Shown: positions 1 to 10,516 of the stretch, piece after piece | Layout of the letters: each line of letters starts with the position of its first letter | Position numbering within the stretch: the first letter of the stretch is position 1 | Assembly (NCBI RefSeq): GCF_000177675.1 | Contig: NZ_ADGX01000057.1 | Coordinates: 1-49,387 of the forward strand | Direction of reading: 5' to 3' | DNA from: Parafrankia sp. EUN1f | GTDB lineage: Bacteria > Actinomycetota > Actinomycetes > Frankiales > Frankiaceae | Length of the DNA stretch: 49,387 nucleotides | Position numbers and translations under genes: made by a program | The notes under the pieces: model-generated | Told to the model about the DNA's origin: nothing | What the model saw: the letters and a program-made list of their open reading frames with translations, nothing else | Database searches by the model: none

Positions 1-1231
<1,231 letters not shown>

Positions 1232-1235
<4 letters not shown>

Positions 1236-3739
1236 GATGCCTCCAGGAGCTGTGGCGCCTCCGGCGTTGCGGTGCGCGCGGGAATGGTGATCGTGGCGCC
1301 GGCCCGGATGTCGTCGCTGCTGAGGCCGGCGAGCAGAGTCACCTCGCCGGCCTCGACACCCCGCGTGCCGTCGACCTGTGTGTAGAAGAGCCGCTCCACG
1401 GGAGCTTCGAGCGAGACGGTCGTGCGCTGCCCCGCCGCCAGCGTCAGCCGGGTGAAACCGATCAGCCGCCGGACGGGGCGGACCACGGTCGCGGCCTCGT
1501 CGCGGGCGTAGAGCTGGATGACGGTCGTGCCGTCGACGTCGCTGGTGTTGGTCACGACGAGCCGGGTCCGCAGGAGCCCGTCGACCTCCTCGACGGCCGG
1601 CCCGGCGGAGTCGTCGAGGGCGACGTCGAAGGTGCTGTAGGACAGGCCGTGGCCGAAGGGGTAGAGCGGGCTGTTGTCGGCCAGGTCGTTGTAGCCGTGC
1701 CGGGAGCCCGTCGGGTGGTCGTAGCCACTGCCGTAGTGGTGCCCGTGGTAGATGGGCACCTGGCCGAGGTGGCGGGGGAAGGTGCTGGGCAGCTTGCCGC
1801 TGGGGTTGACCGTGCCGAAGAGCGTGTCGGCGATCGCGGGGCCCGCCTCCTCGCCGAGCAGCGGCGCGAGCAGGACCGCGTTCGACGCCTCGGCGACCGG
1901 GCCGAGCAGCAGCGGCCGCCCGGAGACCACCACGGTCACCAGCGGCTTCCCCGTGGCGGCGAGCAGCGCGACGAGCGCCTCCTGGTCACCCGGCAGGGTG
2001 GGGGAGGCGGTCGACTGGCCCTCGCCGGCGGTGTTGTTGCCGACCCAGCCTGTCCGCTCGCCGACCACGGCGATGACGATGTCAGCGTCGGCCACCGCCT
2101 GCTCGACGGCGGCGCTGTCCAGCGGGTGTCCAGCGTCGGCCTCGAACCGCCCGAGTGGGACGTACGTGACGGACGGGTCGGCCTGCCGCAGCGCGTCGAG
2201 CACGGTGGGCGCGTCGGGGTGCAACCTGCGGGCCTCGGCCTCGAACCTCCCGTCCATCCCCGGCATCCGGGGCTGGAAGATGTCGGTGAAGACGAAGGTC
2301 GCCGGGTCGACGCCGGGGACCTGCCCGGTCATCACCGCGACCATGCCCAGCGGCACCTCGGCGTTCGAGGCCGAGGTGTAGGCGCCGAAGTGGATGCGCA
2401 GCTCGTCGGCCGCGGGGCCGACCACGACGACGCGGCCGGCCCGGGGTGTGAGCGGGAGGGTGCCGTCGTTGCCGAGCAGGACGATGCCCTGCTCGGCGAT
2501 GGCGCGGCGCACCCTGCCCGGCTCGCCCGGCTCGCCCGGCTCGCCCGACCCGGCGGGGTCGGCCGGGTCGGCCGGGTCCGGCGTCCCGGCGGCAGGAGCG
2601 GGAGCGGACCGGCGTGCCGACAGGCCGGGGACGAGACCGGCGCTGGCCTTGGCGGCGAGGACGCGGGTGGTCGCGATGTCGATGATCTTCTCGTCGAGCC
2701 GGCCGCCGCGGACCTCCTCGACCAGGAAGGAGTAGTTCGTGTCGCCGGGGAGCTCGACGTCGAGACCGGCGGTCACCGACTGCACGGCGGCGTGCCCCGG
2801 CGTGACCGCGGTGTGGAAGAAGCGGGTCTGCAGCGTCACGGAGTCGTAGTCGCTGACGACCAGGCCGGTGAAGCCGAGCTGGTCACGCAGCAGCTCGGTG
2901 AGCAGCCAGCGGTCCGCGGCGCACGGGACGCCGTCGATCTCGTTGTAGGAGTTCATGACGGTCGCGAGGCCCGCCTCGGCGATGGCGCGGCGGAACGGCT
3001 CGGCGTACTCGTCGACGAGGGCCCGCCGCCCGAGCTGGGTGACGGCCTGGTTGAGGCCTCCCTCGGAGGCGCCGTACCCGACGAAGTGCTTGGCGCAGGC
3101 GAGTACTCCCGACTCGCCCTCGGCGCCCTGGATGCCGCGCACGAAGGCGACGGAGAACTGCGCGGCGAGCTCGGGGTCCTCCCCGTAGGTCTCGTGCACC
3201 CGGCCCCACCGCGGGTCGCGGGCGAGGTCCATGACCGGGGACAGCGCGTGCTGGATCCCGGCGGCGCGCATCCGGGCGGAGGTCACGGCCGCCGCCCGCG
3301 TCACGAGCCCGGGATTCCAGGTGGCGGCCTGCGCCCAGGAGGTCGGGAACTGCGGGCCTGAGCTGTGCAGCAGGCCGCTGATCGCCTCGAAGTGGATGAG
3401 CGCCCCGATCCCGAACGGCGTCACCTCGCGCACCGCCGCCTGGACCCGCGCGAGGTCGGAGCGCAGGCTCTCGGCGTCGTGGCCGAGGAACCACGCCAGC
3501 GACAGGTGCCCCACACCGTGGGGCCGCAGCGCCGGCAGCCGGTCGACGTCGATGGCGGGGCCGGCGTTCTCCGCGCCCGCGCCGCCGCCCGCGCCGCCGC
3601 CGGCACCGGGGCCGGGGCTGGTTGGACGCACGACGAGGTCGGTGACGGCGAATCCGGTGAGCTGCGCGACCTTCTGCTCCAGCGTGAGCTGGGAGACCAG
3701 GTCCGGGACCTTGCCGGGGGTCAATGTGGTGGCGGTCAA
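1232..3739 (-). CDS. Glycoside hydrolase family 3 (beta-glucosidase/beta-xylosidase)
   Basis: 835 aa with the GH3 order: (beta/alpha)8 domain, alpha/beta sandwich, and a C-terminal fibronectin III-like domain ending near 820. The nucleophile is the Asp at about 297 in GLVVSDYD. KHFVGYG and the RDPRWGR/HETYGEDP signature are intact, and NTAGEGQS marks the region of the acid/base Glu. A Gly/Ala-rich insert lies near residues 45-58, and a PADPADP/GEPGEPGEPG linker near 395-420 joins the two catalytic domains. The start is TTG at 3739 behind GAGG; no better ATG exists upstream. It follows the binding-protein gene after 189 bp. No signal peptide is seen, so it is probably cytoplasmic. Substrate specificity cannot be read from the sequence. 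Confidence 0.9.
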
Positions 3740-3880
3740 GACTTTTCCTCTTCGTGTCGCGGCCCGCCCGGCAGGCGCGGGGCGCCGGCGTGCACTGAGT
3801 CTTTTACGTCGTCGGCTCGGACCTGCGGAAACCTTCTCGGACAGCCGTGAGGTGGAAAAGGCTCACTGGTGGTTCCGAAC

Positions 3881-3911
3881 GCCGCCCGGCCGTTGTCGCC
3901 GGCCGGGCGGC
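3881..3911 (-). terminator. Hairpin terminator candidate after the binding-protein gene
   Basis: A perfect inverted repeat has 11-bp arms GCCGCCCGGCC and GGCCGGGCGGC around a 9-nt loop. It starts 18 bp past the stop of the substrate-binding protein gene on the minus strand. There is no clear U-tract, as is common in actinobacteria. It may only attenuate, because the following GH3, esterase and GH43 genes lie in the same direction. Confidence 0.6.
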
Positions 3912-3928
3912 ATGCGCACGGAGGCTGA

Positions 3929-5248
3929 TCAGCCAGCGGTGAGGAATCCCTTCCTCGCCGGATCCCACGGCAGGATCCGCGGCGGGACATTGCCGGCCGG
4001 CGACTGGCGGCTGTATGTCGCGGCGTCGACGAGGACCGGTATGCGGAAGGTGCCCAGGGAGAACTCGGCATCCTGGAAGGACTTGTATGTCAGGTCCTTG
4101 CCCGCCTTCTCGGCGATGGCCTGGAAAAGGGTCAGGTAGCGGCAGGCGACCGATTCGGAGGTGCCCCATGACGGCTGCCCGGAAGGCGTGTCAGCCGGCT
4201 CGATGATCTTTCCTCTGGTCTGGGGAAGAGCGGCCTCGACCGTGGGAATGCACGTGTTGATCTTCGGGTCTGTGTAGTTCGCCGCCTGCCCCAGGGCGAG
4301 CGAGTTGTCGAGCACGCCGAGATTGTTGTCTCCGGCGGTCACCACGTAGGAGCTCGCGGTGGAGGAGTTCGCGAACAACAGGCGGGGACGGTAGTCGGTC
4401 TTCTGGAGCTCGGCGGGGAAGGCGGCCTGGGAGCCGCCGACGAGAAGAACGGTGTCCACGCCCGCGGACTGGAACTTCTGGATGAAGACGTTGAACTGCG
4501 ACGAGACGGCGGCCGGGTCCGTGGTGTCGGCGTCGAGCACACCGGTCTCGGCGACCGGGATGTTCTTGGCGCGCAGGGTGGACAGGACGACCTTGTCCAG
4601 GACGGCCTGATCGTCACGGTAGGCGACGACCGCGAGCTTCTTGCCCTTCAGTACGCCCTTGTCGATGTACAACTGGAGGCCCTCGGCGAGCTCGTCGCCG
4701 CCGCGGAGGTCGGAGACCCACGGTGCCTGGGCCTTGGCGTAGCGCTCGGCGGTGAGATCGCCGCCGACGACGAGTGTCTTGTGGGTCTGCGCGTAGCAGT
4801 TCACGTCTTCGGCGTTGAGGCTGCCGATGACGGCGAAGACCTTCTCGTCCTCGGTCAGCTTGACGCAGGTCTCCGAGGCGCCGGCGGGCGACAGCACATC
4901 GACCGCTCCGTACACCGGCTCGAGCTTGCGGCCAGCGACGCCGCCATCCTTGTTGATCTTGTCGATCAGTGCCTGGAAGACGGCCTTGTAGTCGCCGTGG
5001 TCGACATCGACAAACTGCTTGACCTTCTCCAGGTCGGGATAGACGACGCCGATCTTTATGCTGTCGGCGGTGACCCCGGGTGCCGTCGCCGATGCCGGCG
5101 GAGGTGGATATGCCTCGGGGGTGGCCCCGCCTGCGGGCGGAGTGTCGCCGTCGTCCTTCGACTCGACACTGCACGCGGCGAACGTCAGCGCGGCGGTGGC
5201 CGCGAGGAATAAGGACCCGAATCTGCGAGCATGGCGACGCGAATTCAT
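3929..5248 (-). CDS. ABC transporter substrate-binding lipoprotein, branched-chain amino acid (HAAT/LivJ) type
   Basis: 439 aa. The N-terminus has a basic stretch, a hydrophobic core and the lipobox FAAC with the lipidated Cys at 26, followed by a Ser/Asp/Pro-rich linker. The mature protein starts with SIKIGVVYPDLE, typical of the periplasmic-binding-protein type 1 Leu/Ile/Val fold. It would be anchored outside the membrane and hand its ligand to the LivH-LivM-LivG fusion encoded just upstream (70-bp gap). HAAT binding proteins bind amino acids, amides, urea or aromatic acids; the glycosidase neighbours suggest a glycoside or phenolic ligand, which is inference. Start ATG 5248 with GGAG about 10 nt upstream. 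A hairpin follows at 3881-3911. Confidence 0.88.
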   Translation of the reverse strand: MNSRRHARRFGSLFLAATAALTFAACSVESKDDGDTPPAGGATPEAYPPPPASATAPGVTADSIKIGVVYPDLEKVKQFVDVDHGDYKAVFQALIDKINKDGGVAGRKLEPVYGAVDVLSPAGASETCVKLTEDEKVFAVIGSLNAEDVNCYAQTHKTLVVGGDLTAERYAKAQAPWVSDLRGGDELAEGLQLYIDKGVLKGKKLAVVAYRDDQAVLDKVVLSTLRAKNIPVAETGVLDADTTDPAAVSSQFNVFIQKFQSAGVDTVLLVGGSQAAFPAELQKTDYRPRLLFANSSTASSYVVTAGDNNLGVLDNSLALGQAANYTDPKINTCIPTVEAALPQTRGKIIEPADTPSGQPSWGTSESVACRYLTLFQAIAEKAGKDLTYKSFQDAEFSLGTFRIPVLVDAATYSRQSPAGNVPPRILPWDPARKGFLTAG

Positions 5249-5318
5249 CTGAGAGAACTCCAGGAAGGTGATGGACGGTGGAAAGCAGAAATCTGGGTGG
5301 ATGTCGCGGGTGTTCTGC

Positions 5319-8186
5319 TCACGGGGAAGTCGTCATGCCGATGACCTCGTGGTCGTTCGCCGCCGGTTTCGGCGCGCTGCCGCTTCGGCTGATGGCGCGT
5401 TCGTCGGTGCCGAGATAGCTGGCGATGACCCTGGGGTCGTTGCGGACGACGTCGGGGGCGCCTTCGGCGATGACCCGTCCGGTCTCGAGGCAGTAGACGC
5501 GGTCGCTGATGCCCATGATCAGTGGCATGTCGTGCTCGATGACGAGCATGGCCGCGTCCAGCTCGCGGCGGATCTCCTGGATGAGGGGCCCGAACGCCTC
5601 CGTCTCCCGCTGGGCGACTCCCGCGGTGGGCTCGTCGAGGCAGAGCAGGCGGGCGTCGAGGGCGAGCAGGCCGGCGAGCTCGACGATGCGGCGGGTGCCG
5701 GTGGACAGGTCGGCGATGAACGCGTCGGCGTAGCGGCCGAGGCCGAGGAAGCCGATCAGGTCGTCGGCCGCGGCACGTTGGGCGCGTTCGCGGCGGAAGG
5801 TGTGGGGCAGGTGCAGCGCGGTGCTCAGCAGCCTTGTGTGACCGCGTGCCTCCAGGGCGATCTGGACGGTCTGGCGGACGGTGAGCTCGGGAAACAGGGT
5901 GGCGGTCTGGAAGGTGCGGCCGAGCCCGGCGCGGGCGCGGGCGGCCGGGCTGGCGCCGGTGATGTCCTGGCCGGCGAGTTCGACGGTGCCGTCGGCGGCG
6001 ACGAAGCCGCCGAGGGCGTGCATCAGGGTGGACTTGCCGGCGCCGTTGGTGCCGATCAGCCCGACGATCTCGCCTGGTCGGACCTGGAGGGACACCCCGT
6101 CGACGGCGGTGAGACCACCGAACCGGACGCGCAGGTCGGTCGCGGTGAGAACAGCCTGCTCGGCGGGGAGCGGCTCTCGGGTGATGGTCCGGCTCAGCGC
6201 CTTTGCGGCGACGACCCGCGGCGTGCTCGCGGGCGCGGGGCCCAGGCGCCGCTCGGCGGCGCGCAGGAGCGCGTCACGGGCGCTGTAGCCGAGCTGGACG
6301 AGGCCGCCGGGGAAGTAGAGCAGGAGGATGAGCAGGCCGAGGCTGGAGGTCAGCAGCGGGACGAGATCGTTGTCGGGGAAGATCGCGGGCAGGCCGATGA
6401 CCCACATCGCGCCGAGGACGGGGCCGTAGACGGAGCCGAGGCCGCCGATGACCACGATCGACACGAGCGCGAGCGAGTCGGCGGACAGGAAGTACCGGTC
6501 GGCGTAGGGGACGTTCTGGACGGCTCCGGCGAGCAGGCTGCCCCCGAGGCCGGCGATGCCGCCGGCGAGCGCGAACGCGCGCAGCTTCACCCGGGTCGTG
6601 CCGACGGTGTACGCGGCGGCGGTCGCCGGGTTGTCCCGGACCCCGATGGTGGTCCGGCCGATGCCGGAGCGGCGCAGCCGGGCGACGACGGCCAGCACGA
6701 CGGCGAGGACCACCAGAACGAGGTAGTAGTAGCTGCGCTGGCTGGTGATGTCGATGCCGAAGGCGGTGGTGCGGGGGAACGAGGCGCTGTGGGCCCCTTC
6801 GTCCTGGAACAGCTCGCGGCGGTAGAGGTACTGCTCGGCGGCGATGCCGAAGGCGAAGGTGCTGACCGCCAGCAGCAGCCCGCGCACGCGTAGCGCCCCG
6901 GTGCCGACCAGCGCGGCGATGGCGGCCGTGACGAGGCTCGCGATCAGAACGGCCAGCGGGAACGGCAGCGCGTTCAGGCTGATGGTGCTGCCCCCGAGCG
7001 AGATCCGCAGGCCGCGGTTCAGCGCAGCGGCGGTGAGGGCCCCGAGGCCCGCGAAGGCCATCTGCCCGAGGGAGAGCTGCCCGGCCCAGCCGGTGAGGAT
7101 GGTGACCGAGGCGGCGCAGATCGCGTAGCAGAGAATGACCGTGTAGAGCAGCTGCCGGGATGACTGGTGGACCAGCAGCGGCAGGACGATGGCGAGTACT
7201 CCGAGCAGCAGGAGCGGGGCGCGCTCCAGGTGGCGCACCCACCAGACGTCACGCAACCGTTCAGGGACCGGCGCGGTCCTGGGTGCGAACGAGAACGCCG
7301 AGGTCCCGGTATCCCGGACGCGGCTGACGACGAGGACCGCGGCCAGGACCAGCAGGAGGATGACCAGGTCGGTCAGACCCGGCTGGTCGAGCCAGTTGAA
7401 CTGGACGAACGACTGCAGCAGCCCGAGCGCCACACCGGCGAGCATCGCGACCCACAGCGACACCATCCGGGCGATCACCGCCGCGGCCAGCGCCCGGACC
7501 AGGGTGGTGGGGCCGAGCGTCGCGATCTGGTCCAGCGACTTGTTCTGCGCCGAGATCAGGATGAGGCTGAGCGTGCCGATCAGCCCCGCGAGGGCCCACA
7601 TGGCGGTGGAGACGGCCTTCGGGCTGATGCCCTGCAGCCGGGCGAGCTCGGGGTTGCTGGCCGAGGCCCGGACGGTGCGGCCGAGCACGGTACGGCTGAG
7701 GAAGAGACCGAGCAGGAGGGCGACGACAGGCACCGTGACCAGGACGCTCAGCTGCGCCCCGGTGATCCGCAGGTCACTCGTCGGCGACCAGGCGCCGCCC
7801 CAGGGCACCGGGTAGTACTCCGACGGGTAGTCGTCGAGGTCGGGCAGCCCGGTGACGACGGTGAGCGCGAGCTGGGCGACCCCGATGGTGGCGACCAGCA
7901 GGATGACCCGCGGCGCCCGGAACAGCCGCCGGATCACCGTGAGGTCGACGAGCGCGCCGAAGGCCGCGCCGATGAGCAGCGACAGCGGCAGCGCCACCCA
8001 GTAGGGGACGTTCCACCGGACGACGAACAGCGCGAACAACGCCGAACCGATGAGGCCCATGTTCGCGACAGCGAAGTTGATGACCCGGGTGGAGCGGTGG
8101 ACGAGGACGATGCTGATCGCGAGCAGGCCGATGACCAGCCCGCTGACGGCGCCGTCGAAGAGAAGCTGTGCGGTGGGCATCTGCAT
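5319..8186 (-). CDS. LivH-LivM-LivG fusion: HAAT-family ABC transporter permease-permease-ATPase
   Basis: About 955 aa joining three proteins that are usually separate. Residues 1-290 are a LivH-type permease (RVINFAVANMGLIG, NPELARLQGIS). Residues 320-650 are a LivM-type permease (LTGWAGQLSLGQMAFAGLGA, GVRDNPATAAAYTVG, GGLGSVYGPVLGA). Residues 680-930 are a LivG-type ATPase with Walker A GTNGAGKST, Q-loop GRTFQT, signature LSTGTRRIVE, Walker B LLCLDEPTAG and H-loop IEHDM. The signature differs from the usual LSYGQ form. The true start is ATG 8186, 5 bp after the upstream stop; an ATG at 8180 is an alternative. Reading frame remains open to 9329 upstream, but that part is a shadow of the upstream gene. 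It forms a transporter with the neighbouring binding protein and LivF domain. Confidence 0.88.
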   Translation of the reverse strand: MQMPTAQLLFDGAVSGLVIGLLAISIVLVHRSTRVINFAVANMGLIGSALFALFVVRWNVPYWVALPLSLLIGAAFGALVDLTVIRRLFRAPRVILLVATIGVAQLALTVVTGLPDLDDYPSEYYPVPWGGAWSPTSDLRITGAQLSVLVTVPVVALLLGLFLSRTVLGRTVRASASNPELARLQGISPKAVSTAMWALAGLIGTLSLILISAQNKSLDQIATLGPTTLVRALAAAVIARMVSLWVAMLAGVALGLLQSFVQFNWLDQPGLTDLVILLLVLAAVLVVSRVRDTGTSAFSFAPRTAPVPERLRDVWWVRHLERAPLLLLGVLAIVLPLLVHQSSRQLLYTVILCYAICAASVTILTGWAGQLSLGQMAFAGLGALTAAALNRGLRISLGGSTISLNALPFPLAVLIASLVTAAIAALVGTGALRVRGLLLAVSTFAFGIAAEQYLYRRELFQDEGAHSASFPRTTAFGIDITSQRSYYYLVLVVLAVVLAVVARLRRSGIGRTTIGVRDNPATAAAYTVGTTRVKLRAFALAGGIAGLGGSLLAGAVQNVPYADRYFLSADSLALVSIVVIGGLGSVYGPVLGAMWVIGLPAIFPDNDLVPLLTSSLGLLILLLYFPGGLVQLGYSARDALLRAAERRLGPAPASTPRVVAAKALSRTITREPLPAEQAVLTATDLRVRFGGLTAVDGVSLQVRPGEIVGLIGTNGAGKSTLMHALGGFVAADGTVELAGQDITGASPAARARAGLGRTFQTATLFPELTVRQTVQIALEARGHTRLLSTALHLPHTFRRERAQRAAADDLIGFLGLGRYADAFIADLSTGTRRIVELAGLLALDARLLCLDEPTAGVAQRETEAFGPLIQEIRRELDAAMLVIEHDMPLIMGISDRVYCLETGRVIAEGAPDVVRNDPRVIASYLGTDERAISRSGSAPKPAANDHEVIGMTTSP

Positions 8187-8191
8187 GGTGG

Positions 8192-10516
8192 TCAGCCGCC
8201 TTCCCGGCCGAGGAACACGGCGCGGGCCAGGTCGTCGCGTTCGGCGAGCTCGCGGGTGGGGCCGGTGAAGCGGACCTGCCCCTTCTCCAGGAACACGGCC
8301 CGGTCGGCGATGGCGAGGGCGATGTTCAGCGACTGCTCGACGACGACGATCGTCAGCCCGTCGGCCTTGAGCCGTTCGAGGATGGCGAGCAGGTCCTGCA
8401 CCACCGCCGGCGCGAGCCCGAGGGAGAGCTCGTCGATCAGCAGTACCTCGGGGTCGTGCAGGAGGACCATCGCCAGCGCCAGCATCTGCTGCTGGCCGCC
8501 GGACAGCGACCCCGCCAGCTGCGACTGGCGGCCGGCGAGGTCGGGGAAGAGTTCGAGGACGTAGGCGAACCGGCGGTCGCGGCCGGCGCGGTCGCGGCGC
8601 ATCCGGAACGCCGCCATCTCCAGGTTCTCCCGGATGGTCATGTCGGCGAACACGCCCTTGCCGCCCGGCAGCAGGTGCACGCCGTACTTCCCGCGCTGCT
8701 CCGGCGAGACGTAGGTGATCGTCCGGCCGCCGAGACGCACGACTCCGCGTGACGGGGTGCCGAGCCCGCAGACGACCTTCAGGATCGTCGACTTGCCGGC
8801 GCCGTTCGTCCCGAGCAGCGCCAGCGTCTCGCCGCGGCTGACCTCGAAGGCGACGTCGAACAGGACCTGCACGTTGCCGTAGGAGAAGTCGATGTTGTTG
8901 ACATGCAGCACCGGGATGTTCTCGGGATCGGCCTTCTGCCGGTCGCGCTCGGCGAGCTCCTCGCGCAGGTCCGCGACCACCATCGACAGGTCGCTCTTCA
9001 CGAACGACGCGCCGCGGATCATCATCAGGCCGCCGACGAGGGTCGCCGGGATCCCGATCACCAGGACGGCGACCCGTGGGTCGTAGGCGTTGCTGATCAG
9101 CCCGGAGAGGATCGCGCCACCGGTGGCGCCGACGAAGAACATGTAGACGGCTGCCAGCGCCATGCCGAGCCCGCGCAGCCGGTAGGGCGTCACCGACTGC
9201 ACCACCGGGCCGACCATCGCGAACGCGACCGAGGCGAAGACCGCGCCGGGGATGCTGAGCACCATGAACGCGATCCAGTTCGGCATGAGCCACTGGATCG
9301 GCAGCAGCACCGCGCCCGGCAGCACGCACAGGCCGAGCAGCTTCACCGCGCGCTGCGGGTCGCGGTGGTAGAGCCGGTCGTAGCGGGGCGCGACGATCGG
9401 CAGCGCGACGACCAGCGCGGCACCGCCGAGCGAGCCCATCAGTCCGCGCTGGAACGTCGACATGCCGTAGTGGTCGTCAGCCCGCAGGTTCGCCAGGACA
9501 CTCGTGGTGAACAGGCTGAACCCCAGCGCGGAGAAGGCGATGACCGCCGTCCTGACCGTGCGGATGCGCATCAGCCGGGCGAACGCGGCCTCGATCGAGA
9601 TCGGCATCGGCTCGGCGTCCTCCACCACCTCGCCGAGGACCGACTTCATCTCCTGCTGGCCCCGTGCCGGCTCCGGCAGCCGGAACGCGATGATCGCGAC
9701 GACCAGGGCCGGCAGCCCGAGGATCAGGAACGGCCAGCGCCAGCCCTCGTCCCCGCCGGCCAGGGTGGCGATGCCGGCGACGATCAGCGGGCTCAGCGCG
9801 CCGGCGACGCGCGCCGCGCCGTAGACGGAGGCGGAGAGCCGGCCCCGTACCCCGATCGGGTAGGCGTCGGCGATCAGCGAGCCGTGCACCGTGTTGTTGC
9901 TCGACTTCGCGATGCCGACGCCGAACCGGGCCAGGAAGAACAGGAACGCGTTTGCCGCCAGGCCGGAGGCGAGCACCATCGCCGAGAAGGCGACACCCGC
10001 CCAGCCGATCACGCGGCTGCGCCGCAGGTGGTCCGCCAGATAGCCCATCGGCAGAGCGCCCAGCACCAGGAAGGCGCCGGCCGCCGCCGAGATGAACACG
10101 ATCGCGCCGTCGGAGAGCCCGAAGGAGTCCCGGATGTCCGGCGCCAGCACCGACAGCGCCGCCGACTCCAGTTCGTCCAGCGCGTTCAGCAGTACCAGGA
10201 TCAGGAACGTCAGCGACCCGCCCGCGGCCAGCCCCTCGCGCAGTGACAGCGCCTCGCCACCGACACCTGGCAGGAGTTCGTCCGCGAACAGAACGTCCCG
10301 GCTGTCCTGGGCCTGCCGTGCCCGCCGATCCGCCTCCGCGTCGATGAGCCCGGCGGCTAACCCGGCTACCGAGGTCGTGGTCTCCGGAGCGGAGGCCACG
10401 ACCTCCGGAGTATCCGGATTAGCGACCTCCGGAGTGTCCGGATTAGCGACCTCCGGAGTATCCGGATTAGCGACCTCCGGAGTGTCCGGAGTAGTGGAGA
10501 CGTCAGGGGTGCTCAT
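8192..10516 (-). CDS. MFS-LivF fusion as a likely separate product: major facilitator permease fused to ABC ATPase
   Basis: Alternative reading of the 3' half of the preceding ORF, 774 aa from ATG 10516. The N-terminal 50 residues are a soluble tail with four PDTPEVAN-like repeats. An MFS domain of about 440 residues follows, then a linker with KSDLSMVVADLREELAERD, then a complete LivF ATPase with Walker A, LSGGQ, Walker B and H-loop (VVEQS). The ATG overlaps a TGA in the neighbouring frame (ATGA, 10513-10516), the coupling arrangement used elsewhere in this operon. LivF normally pairs with LivG, which is supplied by the next gene. Fusing it to a secondary transporter is an unusual architecture. 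Whether the MFS part transports, or serves as an anchor or extra subunit, cannot be told from sequence. Confidence 0.65.
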   Translation of the reverse strand: MSTPDVSTTPDTPEVANPDTPEVANPDTPEVANPDTPEVVASAPETTTSVAGLAAGLIDAEADRRARQAQDSRDVLFADELLPGVGGEALSLREGLAAGGSLTFLILVLLNALDELESAALSVLAPDIRDSFGLSDGAIVFISAAAGAFLVLGALPMGYLADHLRRSRVIGWAGVAFSAMVLASGLAANAFLFFLARFGVGIAKSSNNTVHGSLIADAYPIGVRGRLSASVYGAARVAGALSPLIVAGIATLAGGDEGWRWPFLILGLPALVVAIIAFRLPEPARGQQEMKSVLGEVVEDAEPMPISIEAAFARLMRIRTVRTAVIAFSALGFSLFTTSVLANLRADDHYGMSTFQRGLMGSLGGAALVVALPIVAPRYDRLYHRDPQRAVKLLGLCVLPGAVLLPIQWLMPNWIAFMVLSIPGAVFASVAFAMVGPVVQSVTPYRLRGLGMALAAVYMFFVGATGGAILSGLISNAYDPRVAVLVIGIPATLVGGLMMIRGASFVKSDLSMVVADLREELAERDRQKADPENIPVLHVNNIDFSYGNVQVLFDVAFEVSRGETLALLGTNGAGKSTILKVVCGLGTPSRGVVRLGGRTITYVSPEQRGKYGVHLLPGGKGVFADMTIRENLEMAAFRMRRDRAGRDRRFAYVLELFPDLAGRQSQLAGSLSGGQQQMLALAMVLLHDPEVLLIDELSLGLAPAVVQDLLAILERLKADGLTIVVVEQSLNIALAIADRAVFLEKGQVRFTGPTRELAERDDLARAVFLGREGG

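Noticed and set aside
1649-3361. Long plus-strand ORF opposite the GH3 gene
   Set aside because: Gly/Arg/Val/Glu-rich composition typical of the shadow strand in high-GC DNA; the minus strand encodes a complete GH3.
8187-9329. Upstream extension of the LivHMG reading frame by 381 codons
   Set aside because: It is antisense-frame noise over the MFS-LivF gene: Arg/Pro-rich with no domain, and the LivH domain starts exactly at ATG 8186.
10401-10496. CRISPR array
   Set aside because: Units are directly adjacent without spacers and encode an in-frame peptide repeat.
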